From positions 124,001 to 188,000 of the forward strand of contig NZ_BPQO01000001.1 of the NCBI RefSeq assembly GCF_022179285.1: a stretch of 64,000 nt of DNA, written 5' to 3'. The notes under the pieces were generated by a model, which searched no databases, was not told the origin of the DNA, and saw only the letters and a list, made by a program, of their open reading frames with translations. A program made the translations under genes and the position numbers. This stretch comes from Methylobacterium hispanicum (GTDB taxonomy: Bacteria > Pseudomonadota > Alphaproteobacteria > Rhizobiales > Beijerinckiaceae). Shown here in pieces: positions 47,737 through 56,857 of the stretch (its first letter is position 1; each line of letters starts with the position of its first letter).

Positions 47737-47777
47737 GCATTCACAACGTGCCTAATCCGGTACTCGTGCATTCACAA
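47737..47777. promoter_or_regulatory. Direct repeats between mdcA and the GntR regulator
   Basis: GCATTCACAA occurs at 47737-47746 and again at 47768-47777, 31 bp apart (about three helical turns), in the 140-bp divergent promoter region. This fits a regulator operator; the match to a GntR-type site is inferred from position only. Confidence 0.45.
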
Positions 47778-47857
47778 GGCATCGATTTGGCGATATCGGT
47801 ATCCCACGCAAGCGCGGCGTCAAGAGGCTGCGCGTGTTCGGACCGCGGGAGGGTGTC

Positions 47858-48520
47858 ATGGAGAGTGCCGGCGCCGAGGAGCGCGAACTCCTCTCCGACC
47901 GTATCCGGAACGCGCTCACCGACGCGATCGTCTCCGGCGCCCTCGCGGCCGGCACCGCGCTCGACGAGCAGGAGCTGGCCGACCGCTTCGGCGCCTCCCG
48001 CACCCCCGTGCGCGACGCCCTGCGCCAGCTCGCCTTCAACGGGCTCGTCGAGGTGCGCCCGCGCAAAGGCGCGGTGGTGACGCGCATGACCTCGGAGCGC
48101 ATCACCGAGATGTTCGAGACCACCGCCGAGATCGAGGCCATGTGCGCGCGGCTGGCCACCTACCGGATGACGCTTCTGGAGCGCGGCCGGCTGATGGAGC
48201 TGCAGGAGCGCGCCGCCGGGATGATCGCGCGCGGCGACCTCGACGCCTACGACGCCCACAACCTCGTCTTCCACGAGACGCTCTATGGAGCGACCCACAA
48301 CGGCTTCATGGGCGAGCAGGCATTGGCCCTGCGCACCCGCCTCGTCGCCTTCCGCCGGACGCAGCTGCGCCAGGACGCCCGCATGGCGCGCTCGCACGCC
48401 GAGCACGGCGAGATCCTGGCCGCCATGGCCGAGGGCGACGGCGAGGCCGCGGCCCGCCGCATGCGCGCGCACATGCTCAACGCGGCCAACGCGCTCGCCC
48501 GCTGGATCGCCGAGCATTGA
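47858..48520 (+). CDS. GntR-family (FCD) regulator, probable mdc regulator
   Basis: About 220 residues. N-terminal winged HTH (ALTDAIVSGALAAGTALDEQELADRFGASRTPVRDALRQLAFNGLVEV), then an FCD ligand domain with metal-binding His residues (DAHNLVFHETLYGATHN, SHAEHGEILAAM). It is divergent from mdcA like the MdcY-type regulators. GGGAGGG at 47847-47853 sets ATG 47858. Confidence 0.9.
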   Translation: MESAGAEERELLSDRIRNALTDAIVSGALAAGTALDEQELADRFGASRTPVRDALRQLAFNGLVEVRPRKGAVVTRMTSERITEMFETTAEIEAMCARLATYRMTLLERGRLMELQERAAGMIARGDLDAYDAHNLVFHETLYGATHNGFMGEQALALRTRLVAFRRTQLRQDARMARSHAEHGEILAAMAEGDGEAAARRMRAHMLNAANALARWIAEH

Positions 48521-48606
48521 GCGGCGGACCGGCGCGGTTTCCCTCGGCCCGCCATCCGCTCTAAACCCATCCGGCCAACGCAAGACGCTACGGGTCTCGA
48601 TCGCCG

Positions 48607-50022
48607 ATGAGCGCGCATGCTCCTCTACCGCCGGCCCGTCCCGCGCCGGACGCCCTCGCCGCCGTCCTCGCCGGACTGCAGGAGCGCTTCGGCACGCGCC
48701 TCTCGACCTCCGAGACCCTGCGGGCGCAGCACGCCAGCACGCTCACCTGGGCTCCGAGCCAGCCGCCGGACGCCGTGGTCTTCCCGCACACCACCGCGGA
48801 GGTGCAGGCGGTGGTCCGCCTCTGCGCCGGGCACCGGGTGCCGGTGATCCCGTTCGGCACCGGCTCGTCGCTGGAGGGCCACGTCAACGCGCCCTACGGC
48901 GGGATCAGCGTCGATCTCTCAGGGATGAACCGGATCCTCGCCGTCCACGCCGAGGATCTCGACTGCGTGGTCGAGGCGGGGCTCACCCGCAAGGCGCTGA
49001 ACCTGCACCTGCGCGACCAGGGCCTGTTCTTCCCGATCGACCCGGGCGCCGACGCCTCCTTCGGCGGCATGGCCTCCACGCGGGCCTCCGGCACCAACGC
49101 GGTCCGCTACGGCACGATGCGCGACGCGGTGCTGGCCCTCACCGCCGTGCTGCCCAACGGGGAGATCGTCCGCACGGGCAGCCGCGCCCGGAAATCGGCC
49201 GCGGGCTACGACCTCACCCGCCTGCTCGTCGGCGCCGAGGGCACGCTCGGCCTCATCACGGAGCTGACCCTGCGGCTCAGCGGCATCCCGGAGGCGACGG
49301 CAGCCGGGCACTGCTCCTTCCCGAGCGTGAAGGCGGCCTGCGACGCCACCATCCTGACGATCCAGTCCGGCCTGCCCGTCGCCCGGATCGAGCTGCTCGA
49401 CGCGGTGCAGGTGCACGCCAGCAATGCCTACTCGAAGCTCGACCTCCCCGAGACGCCGCTGCTGCTGGTCGAGTTCCACGGCACCGCGGCCTCGGTGCAC
49501 GAGCAGGCCGAGCGCTTCGGCGAGATCGCCGCCGGCGAGGGCGGCGGCGCCTTCGCTTGGGCGACCGAGGCCGAGGCGCGCAGCCGTCTCTGGCAGGCGC
49601 GCCACGACGCCTACTGGGCGGCGCTCGGACTGCGGCCCGGCGCGCGGGCGGTCGCCACCGACGTCTGCGTGCCGATCTCGCGCCTCGCCGATTGCGTCGC
49701 CGAGACCCAGCGCGACATCGCCGGGAGCGGCCTCCTCGCCCCGATCGTCGGCCATGTCGGCGACGGCAACTTCCACGCCCAGCTCCTCGTCGACGTGGAC
49801 GACGCCGACGAGGTCGCGCGCGCCACCGGCTTCATCGACCGCCTCGTCGCGCGCGCGCTGGCGATGGAGGGCACCTGCACCGGCGAGCACGGCGTCGGCC
49901 AGAAGAAGATGCGCTTCCTCGAGGCCGAGCACGGCGCGGAGGCCCTCGCCGCCATGCGCGCCCTGAAGCGGGCCCTCGACCCGCTCGGGATCATGAACCC
50001 GGGCAAGATGCTGGAGGCCTGA
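48607..50022 (+). CDS. FAD-linked oxidase, D-lactate dehydrogenase (cytochrome)/GlcD type
   Basis: 471 residues of the FAD-binding PCMH and FAD-oxidase_C families: FGTGSSLEGHVNAPYGGISVD (near 80-100), RKSAAGYDLTRLLVGAEGTLGLITELTLRL, GHVGDGNFHAQLLVD and CTGEHGVGQKKMRF. It oxidises a 2-hydroxy acid such as D-lactate or glycolate; glycolate oxidase GlcE/GlcF partners are absent, which favours the single-subunit D-lactate enzyme. Confidence 0.87.
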   Translation: MSAHAPLPPARPAPDALAAVLAGLQERFGTRLSTSETLRAQHASTLTWAPSQPPDAVVFPHTTAEVQAVVRLCAGHRVPVIPFGTGSSLEGHVNAPYGGISVDLSGMNRILAVHAEDLDCVVEAGLTRKALNLHLRDQGLFFPIDPGADASFGGMASTRASGTNAVRYGTMRDAVLALTAVLPNGEIVRTGSRARKSAAGYDLTRLLVGAEGTLGLITELTLRLSGIPEATAAGHCSFPSVKAACDATILTIQSGLPVARIELLDAVQVHASNAYSKLDLPETPLLLVEFHGTAASVHEQAERFGEIAAGEGGGAFAWATEAEARSRLWQARHDAYWAALGLRPGARAVATDVCVPISRLADCVAETQRDIAGSGLLAPIVGHVGDGNFHAQLLVDVDDADEVARATGFIDRLVARALAMEGTCTGEHGVGQKKMRFLEAEHGAEALAAMRALKRALDPLGIMNPGKMLEA

Positions 50023-50187
50023 CGGGCCCGGTGGGCCGGCGCTGCCGGAGGCCAGGGCTCCGCCCTGGACCCGCGAAAGGTCTCGACCTTTCGAAACCCC
50101 GACCCGGCGGCCTTCGGCACCGCTCGCCGCAACCAACCGGCCGTGCGCGACATTCCGCGCCGGTGGACCGCACTGCGAGGAGGCGAC

Positions 50188-51513
50188 GTGCCCGGCTGGA
50201 TCGAGAGCGCCCTGTGGTGGCACGTCTACCCGCTCGGCTTCGTCGGCGCCCCGCGCGCGGCGCGGGACGAGGCCGGGCCGGTGCACAGGCTGGGTCGCCT
50301 CGAGGCTTGGCTCGACTACGCCGCCGAGATGGGGGCGACCGGTCTCGCCCTCGGGCCGATCTTCGCCGCCGCGACCCACGGCTACGACACCCTCGACCAC
50401 TTCCGCATCGACCCGCGCCTCGGGAACGAGGGCGATTTCGACGCGCTTGTCGCGGCGGCCCGCGCCCGGGGGCTGCGCCTGCTGCTCGACGGGGTGTTCA
50501 ACCATGTGGGCCGCGATTTCCCGGCCTTCGCCGAGGTGCTGCGTTCGGGCCCGGACGCGCCCCGGGCGGGCTGGTTCCGCCTGTCCTGGCCGCGCGGGCC
50601 GGGGCTTGAGCCGGACTACGCCTGCTTCGAGGGGCACCGGCACTTGGTCACCCTGAACCACGACGCGCCGGAGGTCGCCGCCTATGTCGAGCGGGTGATG
50701 ACGCACTGGCTGGCGCGGGGCGCCGACGGCTGGCGTCTCGACGCGGCCTACGCGGTGCCGCCCGCCTTCTGGGCCCGGGTCCTGCCGCGAGTGCGTGCCG
50801 CCCATCCGGAGGCCTACTTCGTGGGCGAGGTGATCCACGGCGACTACGCGGGCTTCGTGGCGGCGAGCGGCCTCGACGCCGTGACCCAGTACGAGCTCTG
50901 GAAGGCGATCTGGAGCGCGCTGAACGACCGCAACCTCTACGAGCTGGCCCACGCCCTGGAGCGCCATGATGGCTTCCTCGACCGCTTCGTGCCCCTGACC
51001 TTCCTGGGCAACCATGACGTCACCCGGATCGCGAGCCGGCTCGCCGACCCGCGCCACCTGGGCGCGGCGCTCGCGGTGCTGCTCACCTGCGGCGGCACGC
51101 CCGCGATCTACGCGGGCGACGAGCAGGGGTTTCGCGGGGTGAAGGAGGAGCGCGAAGGGGGCGACGACGCGGTCCGGCCGGAATTCCCGGCGACGCCCGC
51201 CGGCCTCCCGGCGGAGGGCTGGCCGACCTACCGCCTGCACCGGGACCTGGCCGGGCTGCGCCGCGCCCATCCCTGGCTGCACCGGGCGCGCATCCGGATC
51301 GACCATCTGGCCAACCGGCAGATGGTGGCCCGGCCGCACGCGGACGGGCACGCGCTCCTGCTCGCGCTCAACCTCGACGACGCACCGGCCGCCCTGCCTT
51401 CCCCGCGGGGGCGGGCCGTCGAGGCGGGGACCGGGCAGGTGATCGATCCCGGCGCGGCCGGCGCGCGCATCCTGGTTCCGCCCCATGCCTGGGCGGTGCT
51501 CTCCTGCGCCTGA
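50188..51513 (+). CDS. GH13 alpha-amylase-family enzyme
   Basis: 441 residues, TIM-barrel glycosidase/transglycosidase. The conserved regions are DGVFNHVG (I), GWRLDAAY with the nucleophile Asp (II), FVGEVIHG with the acid/base Glu (III) and FLGNHDVTR (IV). GTG 50188 with GAGGAGG at 50177-50183 is preferred over the upstream ATG 50143. No glycogen or trehalose genes are adjacent, so the exact activity is open. Confidence 0.87.
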   Translation: MPGWIESALWWHVYPLGFVGAPRAARDEAGPVHRLGRLEAWLDYAAEMGATGLALGPIFAAATHGYDTLDHFRIDPRLGNEGDFDALVAAARARGLRLLLDGVFNHVGRDFPAFAEVLRSGPDAPRAGWFRLSWPRGPGLEPDYACFEGHRHLVTLNHDAPEVAAYVERVMTHWLARGADGWRLDAAYAVPPAFWARVLPRVRAAHPEAYFVGEVIHGDYAGFVAASGLDAVTQYELWKAIWSALNDRNLYELAHALERHDGFLDRFVPLTFLGNHDVTRIASRLADPRHLGAALAVLLTCGGTPAIYAGDEQGFRGVKEEREGGDDAVRPEFPATPAGLPAEGWPTYRLHRDLAGLRRAHPWLHRARIRIDHLANRQMVARPHADGHALLLALNLDDAPAALPSPRGRAVEAGTGQVIDPGAAGARILVPPHAWAVLSCA

Positions 51514-51539
51514 ACCGGCCGGAGCGGGCGGCCCGCGGC

Positions 51540-52013
51540 TCAGTCGTTCGCGCCGAGGCTCTCGATCAGGTGGTTGAGGTCGGTGCGCAGCGCCCGCACT
51601 TCCGGCTCGCTCAGGGCGAGCTGGCACATCACGCTCTCCCGCACGCGCACGGCCTCGCCCCGCAGGCCGCGCCCCTCCGCGGTGAGCGCGATCTCGACCT
51701 CGCGCTCGTCCGACTGGCGCCGGCTGCGCAGCAGGAAGCCGGCCCCTTCCAGGCGCTTCAGCACCGGGGTCAGCGTACCGGAATCGAGCCGCAGGCGCCG
51801 CCCGATCTCCGAGACGGTGACGCGGTCCTGCTCCCACAGGACGAGCAGGACGAGATATTGCGGATAGGTCAGCCCGATGCGATCGAGGAGCGGCCTGTAG
51901 GCCTTCGTCATGCGGTGGGCGGCCGCGTAGAGCGCGTAGCAGAGCTGGTTGTCGAGCAGCAGCGGATCGCGCGCCGGATCCGCCTCCTCCCGTCTGTCGT
52001 CGACAAGAACCAT
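51540..52013 (-). CDS. MarR/OhrR-like regulator
   Basis: About 157 residues with a winged helix (VSEIGRRLRLDSGTLTPVLKRLEGAGFLLR, RRQSDEREVEIALTAEG). Cys25 in LLDNQLCYALYAA lies where OhrR has its peroxide-sensing Cys, and TYPQYLVLLVLWEQD is typical. An ohr gene is not adjacent; the OsmC-like gene at 39706 is 12 kb away. Convergent with the GH13 gene. Confidence 0.87.
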   Translation of the reverse strand: MVLVDDRREEADPARDPLLLDNQLCYALYAAAHRMTKAYRPLLDRIGLTYPQYLVLLVLWEQDRVTVSEIGRRLRLDSGTLTPVLKRLEGAGFLLRSRRQSDEREVEIALTAEGRGLRGEAVRVRESVMCQLALSEPEVRALRTDLNHLIESLGAND

Positions 52014-52388
52014 CAGACTCGCTCGCAACCGTTCCGGCAACGCATCTGGCCGGATGCCCTCTCCCCTACGATACCCGAGGATGCGCCCTGCGCCAGAGCC
52101 GAAATTTCCCCACCCGTATCGAAGGATAGATCGTCCGCGGTTTCAAGAGCCGCCTCGCCCGCGGCCCCAGGGGATCCCGGTCCGGTCCCTGCGCCGGAGG
52201 CTCCGTTCGCCCGCGGGCGGGCCCGGCTCTGGTCGGCGCCGTCCGCGCGGAACCGATGAAGCGGCCCCTGCCGCACCACCGAAACCGGACCGTCGGCATC
52301 GGCGAGAAAAGGACTTGCCAAGCCGGAAACGACCCCTTAGACACCCGCTCACGGACGGGGCGGCGCCGCTGCCAGCCCGGTCCGACAG
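52014..52388. other. Intergenic region before tRNA-Arg
   Basis: 375 bp without supported gene; frames through it are compositional. It probably holds the promoters of the OhrR-like gene and the tRNA. Confidence 0.4.
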
Positions 52389-52465
52389 GCGCCCGTAGCT
52401 CAGCTGGATAGAGCACCAGACTACGAATCTGGGGGTCAGAGGTTCGAATCCTTTCGGGCGCGCCA
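52389..52465 (+). tRNA. tRNA-Arg (anticodon ACG)
   Basis: 77 nt with encoded CCA. Acceptor GCGCCCG pairs with CGGGCGC (52455-52461), discriminator G, D-arm AGCTCAGCTGGATAGAGC, anticodon arm CCAGA-CTACGAA-TCTGG giving ACG, and T-arm GGTTCGAATCC. Its 3' end is the likely attachment site of the island that follows. Confidence 0.97.
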
Positions 52466-52542
52466 TCACTACGCTAAGCCATTGCTTGGCCTGAAATTCC
52501 CCTTAAATCAGTGCCTTAAGCAGCCGCCGGTCCTGCAATCCG

Positions 52543-54330
52543 GTGATGCAAAATGCTATGGCACGCATGGCCTACCGAACCACGGATCGGAACGGGACGC
52601 TCTACTTCCGCCGGGTCATTCCCGCCGAGCTGCGCCCCTTCATGCCCGCCCCTTGGACGGGTAAGGCGAACTGGACGAAGAGTCTCCGGACCAAGGAAGC
52701 GCGGAAGGCGGTCCAGCCCTACGCTCGCTGCCTGAGCGACTGTGAGGCGGACTTCGTGGCGGCCGAGCGGGCAAAGCGCGGCGAAGCACCGATGGCCGCC
52801 CCTCTGCGCCGGTCCGCCATGCCGTCTGTCGAGGAGATCGAGGCGGACGTGTTTGCCGCGCTTCTGGCCGCCGACGATGCGGCGCGAACCGATGGCGACG
52901 CCCGCAAGCAGCTTCAGACCGCCGAGGCGAGAGCGGAGTTGCCGCACCTGAGGGCCATCGCGCTCGACGGCCGATGGATGGAAGAGGACTTCTTCGAGGG
53001 CTACGGCGAGGAGCTGGAACTGCTGCACGGCGATTATGCCAGGGCACTCGCACGCCAGAACCCTCAGGTCGTGGATGCGGAGTGCCGAGCCTTCCTACGC
53101 CACCGCGGCATCCCGATCGAGCCGGACTCGGGCGACTACCGCGAGGCAGCCATGGCGATCTTGCGAGCCCATGTGCGTGCCTACGAGGCGAAGCTGGAGC
53201 GTCAACTCGGCAAGGCCATCGCCACCCCCGCGCCGAGCCGCAGGAGGGGGCCAACGTTGTCCGAAGCCTATGCCGCATGGAAGACCGGGAGTGGCGCTCG
53301 GGGCAGCAAGAAGCCGGGCGAGCGGACGCTGCTTGAGGCCGACTACGCGGTGCGGCGCCTCACGGAGTGGCACGGGGATATCCGGCTGGGCGACCTCACG
53401 CGGGAGAAGGCGCGGGACTTCAGGGACAATCTCGCCCGGGTGCCCACACGGTTGCCCGGCGACCTGAAGCGACTACCGATGCGCGACCTCCTCAAGCGAG
53501 ACCTCAGCGCCTACGCCCCGCAGCACGCGGCCACGATCAACAAGACCCTCAACATCCTCGCCGCCATCGCCAACCACGCGGAGGCGGCCGGGAGCCTGGA
53601 CGGTGTGCCGGACTTCAAGAACCCCTTCGGCAAGGGCACCAAGTTGGTGGTGGATGCGAGGGTGGAGGAGAAGCGGCAACCGTTCAGCGCCGCGGACCTC
53701 ACGGCCATCTTCACCACGGGGGTCTTCCGGAGCGGGGAGCGCCCGCGAGGCGGCGGCGGCGAGGCGGCCTTCTGGCTCCCGGTTCTTGCGCTGCTGTCTG
53801 GCGCCCGCCAAGGCGAGCTGGCGCAGCTTCGCCTTACGGACCTGTCTCAGGATCGGGAGACGGGGGTCTGGTATCTCGATATCAGCACGGCGGGCGGCCG
53901 GAGCATCAAGACCGCCTCCTCCCGCCGGAAGATCCCGCTGCATCCTGAGCTGGAGCGCATTGGCCTCCTTCGCTACCGGCAAGCCCTTCTGGACGGCGGG
54001 GCCAAGCCCGAGGCCTCCCTGTGGCCGAACGTCGAGGCGGACAAGGAGGGGCGGCAGAACGGGCCATGGTCGAAGTGGTTCAACCGATACCTGCGCGACA
54101 AGGCAGGCATCGAGGATCGCACCAAGGTGTTCCACTCCTTCCGGCACAGCTTCAAGGAGCTGGCGCGGGCGGCACGCCTCGGGGAGGACGTGCACGATGC
54201 GCTCACCGGGCACACAGGCGGAGGCCTCGGCCGGAGGTACGGCGGGTTCGGCTTGAAGGTGCTCGCGGAGGAGTTGGCGCGGATCGAGGCGCCGGACGCT
54301 GTGCGGAGCTTGAGGTGGGAGGAGCGGTGA
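52543..54330 (+). CDS. Tyrosine-recombinase integrase of a genomic island
   Basis: 595 residues; long N-terminal part (DUF6538-like start RTTDRNGTLYFRRVIPAELRP, SAM-like core-binding domain about 237-345), then the catalytic domain with Arg422 (SGARQGELAQL), a beta-hairpin Lys near 457, His531 and Arg534 (HSFRHSFKEL), His557 (LTGHTGGG) and nucleophile Tyr566 (RRYGGFG). All catalytic residues are present, so it is probably active. It lies 77 bp after tRNA-Arg, which should be the att site. Four in-frame ATGs (52543, 52546, 52558, 52567) make the start uncertain by a few residues. Confidence 0.93.
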   Translation: MMQNAMARMAYRTTDRNGTLYFRRVIPAELRPFMPAPWTGKANWTKSLRTKEARKAVQPYARCLSDCEADFVAAERAKRGEAPMAAPLRRSAMPSVEEIEADVFAALLAADDAARTDGDARKQLQTAEARAELPHLRAIALDGRWMEEDFFEGYGEELELLHGDYARALARQNPQVVDAECRAFLRHRGIPIEPDSGDYREAAMAILRAHVRAYEAKLERQLGKAIATPAPSRRRGPTLSEAYAAWKTGSGARGSKKPGERTLLEADYAVRRLTEWHGDIRLGDLTREKARDFRDNLARVPTRLPGDLKRLPMRDLLKRDLSAYAPQHAATINKTLNILAAIANHAEAAGSLDGVPDFKNPFGKGTKLVVDARVEEKRQPFSAADLTAIFTTGVFRSGERPRGGGGEAAFWLPVLALLSGARQGELAQLRLTDLSQDRETGVWYLDISTAGGRSIKTASSRRKIPLHPELERIGLLRYRQALLDGGAKPEASLWPNVEADKEGRQNGPWSKWFNRYLRDKAGIEDRTKVFHSFRHSFKELARAARLGEDVHDALTGHTGGGLGRRYGGFGLKVLAEELARIEAPDAVRSLRWEER

Positions 54331-54508
54331 CATGCATAACGACCTGCCTTCGAGTAGCGCAGGTGGAGGATTCCGCTAAGAGGACCGCGTACGCTCTCCT
54401 ATCCGCAAACAGAGGTGAACTTCGCTCTTGTCGTATATGCGCAGGTAGGTACAACTGCGGCTGGCTGGGCAATAAGGCGGCGGGCAACGGTCGCAGGCCG
54501 GGGGGCAA

Positions 54509-55030
54509 GTGATCACCATCCAGCATACCCAAGAGTGCCTCTCCCTCGCCTATGTCCATGCAATTGCGGGTAGAGCAGGCGCTAATTTGCTGGTGGGCCG
54601 TGTGCACGACTACGGAGTCGATGGCTCGTTCAGGCACGTCGAAATCTTCGATAATGGCCGGAGAGTCGAATCCGGAACCGCAGTAGATTTTCAATTAAAG
54701 GCGACCACGCGGTGGTCTGCCAATGAAACTGAGATCATTTATGATCTCGAAGCTAAAACATTTAATGATTTTATCAGGCGTAGATCACGCGCCATACCAT
54801 TCATTCTCATTGTTCTCTGTCTGCACTCGAAAATGGATCAGTGGCTGACCACTACCGAAGACGATCTCGTTCTTCGACAGTGCTGCTATTGGTTCAAGCC
54901 GACTGGTGCTATAACTTTGAATCCTACAACCATAAGGATCAAAGTGCCGCGAGTAAATATTTTTACAGCAGAACGACTCGCGACGATCTTGGAGGAAGAG
55001 GCTGCGGCTGAGTTGGAGCTGGAACCATGA
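54509..55030 (+). CDS. DUF4365-domain protein, nuclease-like
   Basis: 173 residues, nearly all a DUF4365 domain: HTQECLSLAYVHAIAGRAGAN at the N-terminus, then DYGVDGSF and AVDFQLKATTRW, compatible with a PD-(D/E)XK active site (Asp, then Gln-Leu-Lys). GTG 54509 is the only start that keeps the whole domain. It overlaps the next gene by ATGA. GC is clearly lower than the chromosome. DUF4365 proteins often sit in mobile islands and are suspected defence nucleases; that function is inferred. Confidence 0.8.
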   Translation: MITIQHTQECLSLAYVHAIAGRAGANLLVGRVHDYGVDGSFRHVEIFDNGRRVESGTAVDFQLKATTRWSANETEIIYDLEAKTFNDFIRRRSRAIPFILIVLCLHSKMDQWLTTTEDDLVLRQCCYWFKPTGAITLNPTTIRIKVPRVNIFTAERLATILEEEAAAELELEP

Positions 55031-56196
55031 GCAACAGCTTTACCTCTGCGACTCCGGCAACATCCATTGGCTACCTCCGGCGTTATTTGGCGGCCTATGG
55101 GTGGAAGAGGAAGTCGCTGAAAAGATCCGATCTAGAGCTATTTGTACTAGCTAGCGGCGATCGACAAGAGCTTAAAATCGTTCTTCCAACTGATAATCAT
55201 GATCCAGACATCGCTCGCCGCGTCGAGTTCGCTCTACGTACGCTTGCTGGCGTCGAAGATCGAGATACGAATCAGATTTCCGAAAGCGTTCAACTTATCG
55301 CAACCGACCTTTTAAAGGCCAGCCTTCCAGATCATATGGTTTGGCACGGAAGTAGCATAAAGCTTAGGGTAGCTGAAAACTTCCTGCGGACTTCCCGGCG
55401 ACTGCTTACTGCGGCAGCTGCGATGGAAATCGAACCAAATCCCTTTCAAGTCGCGTTGCCTAGCGAAAGCGAGGAATACGCTCATCGCTGCAGGCTAGGG
55501 CATACCTTTGAGGGTAGCTTTGGCTTTCGCATCGAATCCCCGGTAGGGCCGCATCCTGACAGGAGCTTGCCGGACGAAGACATTCATCCTCCGCCCTTCG
55601 AACGCATGGTTATGAAACGCCTGATTCGAGGCTTCAGAACCATAGCAAAAGCCAGTGCCACAGGGGAGCCTGAAGCTATCTCGCGCAATTTTGGGTTCGG
55701 ATTTAATGCCGATATGTGCGACGAGCTAGTACGCATGATTGAATCTACAGACGCAAATATAATCAGCTTTGGCTTCGAGCTTTCGCCCGAGTGGAAGACA
55801 ACGGACGACGTTTCCAAAAGCGAACAAATCAAGATATCGAGTGAAGCAGTAGGCGTTATAAAATTCGCAGCATCGTCTCTGCGCGTTCAAAAACCTAATC
55901 GTCGCCAGAGAATACAAGGCAGGGTAGTTAGGCTTAGCACTAGGGAAAATCCAGCCGACCTATTCAGCAGCTCAGGATCGCGCGAAATTGCTGTTAGCTG
56001 GGAAAGCGAGGAACTGGGTGATATTTCCGTCACGCTACGCCTTCCACCGCAAGAGTACCGAGAAGCGGTCGATGCGCATACGAGCTTCCGACAGATCGCA
56101 GTGAGCGGGATTCTCGACAGGTTGGGACGAAGGTGGGTTTTGAACGATTTGGCAGATTTCGAAGTTCTACCGACTGACAAAGACAAGCACGCCTAA
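55027..56196 (+). CDS. Unknown partner of the DUF4365 protein
   Basis: 389 residues, no family recognised. Mixed alpha/beta; notable stretches are LRRYLAAYGWKRKSLKRSDLELFVLASGD, RRVEFALRTLAGVEDRD, HRCRLGHTFEGSFGFRIESPVG and GRVVRLSTRENP. No membrane segments or obvious catalytic motif. Coupled to the DUF4365 gene by ATGA and equally AT-richer than the chromosome, so the two came together. It might be a sensor, specificity or regulatory partner; this is a guess. Confidence 0.75.
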   Translation: MSNSFTSATPATSIGYLRRYLAAYGWKRKSLKRSDLELFVLASGDRQELKIVLPTDNHDPDIARRVEFALRTLAGVEDRDTNQISESVQLIATDLLKASLPDHMVWHGSSIKLRVAENFLRTSRRLLTAAAAMEIEPNPFQVALPSESEEYAHRCRLGHTFEGSFGFRIESPVGPHPDRSLPDEDIHPPPFERMVMKRLIRGFRTIAKASATGEPEAISRNFGFGFNADMCDELVRMIESTDANIISFGFELSPEWKTTDDVSKSEQIKISSEAVGVIKFAASSLRVQKPNRRQRIQGRVVRLSTRENPADLFSSSGSREIAVSWESEELGDISVTLRLPPQEYREAVDAHTSFRQIAVSGILDRLGRRWVLNDLADFEVLPTDKDKHA

Positions 56197-56503
56197 TAAA
56201 TGTGGGCACTCGCTGAGCCTAATGATACATCGTTCCCCTAGAGTGGCCGGTCGTGGACTGACAATCGCTGGAGCGATTTTGCTGTTGGCTGTACTTGCAG
56301 AAGCGGCGGCCAGCACCGCAAGGCATTGCATGTCGCGATCTTTGAAGAACTTACTAGCAGAGAGTTATGAACCTGCTGATAAAATCTCATCACTCGCAGA
56401 TCAATACTGCTCCGCGCTGCACGCCGAACGCCCGGCCAACCTCTTTCAGACTATCTGCGCCGATCCCGTGGTCCCGGCTTCAAAGGTCCTCTCTACCGTC
56501 TAT
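56197..56503. other. Intergenic region after the DUF4365 module
   Basis: 307 bp. A plus-strand frame from 56222 (hydrophobic start AGAILLLAVLAEAAAS) runs into the antisense of the next gene; without its second half it would be about 90 codons. I see no firm gene. Confidence 0.35.
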
Positions 56504-56857
56504 CTAGTAGCGCTCGCTGCTGCGGCTCATGTCCCTCGCAACGTAGTCACCGGAGTAGGAGTGCTGGCCAAACACCAGCCATCCGAGCCCGAAGCCGACA
56601 GCGCCAGCGACAAGCAGGCCGGTCATGGTTCCACTGTCCACGTTGCCAACCGCTCGGCTGCCTTTTCGGAGGTAGCGTGAGCCATACTCCGAGGCGCTGT
56701 CCCAAGTGTCTGATGCCCGTTCGGTCGCTCCGCGCAAGGTTTGCCGCGCCTGATCTGTTGCCCCGCCCGCACCACTCGATGAGCCGCCACCGCTGCGGCC
56801 TGATGCTGGCCCACCATCGGACCTGCCAAGCGGATCTTGTGAGCTAACGTCTGCCAT
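56504..56857 (-). CDS. Small membrane protein, ElaB/YqjD-like layout
   Basis: 117 residues: Gly/Ser-rich start, an amphipathic helix DQARQTLRGATERASDTWDS, and a C-terminal glycine-rich membrane helix GLLVAGAVGFGLGWLVFGQ. This is the layout of ElaB/YqjD or CsbD-type stress proteins of Methylobacterium. AGAGGGAG upstream sets ATG 56857. Confidence 0.75.
   Translation of the reverse strand: MADVSSQDPLGRSDGGPASGRSGGGSSSGAGGATDQARQTLRGATERASDTWDSASEYGSRYLRKGSRAVGNVDSGTMTGLLVAGAVGFGLGWLVFGQHSYSGDYVARDMSRSSERY

Noticed and set aside
56222..56680. 152-codon plus-strand frame
   Set aside because: Its second half is antisense to the better supported small membrane protein (56504-56857); the first half alone has a hydrophobic start but no other support.
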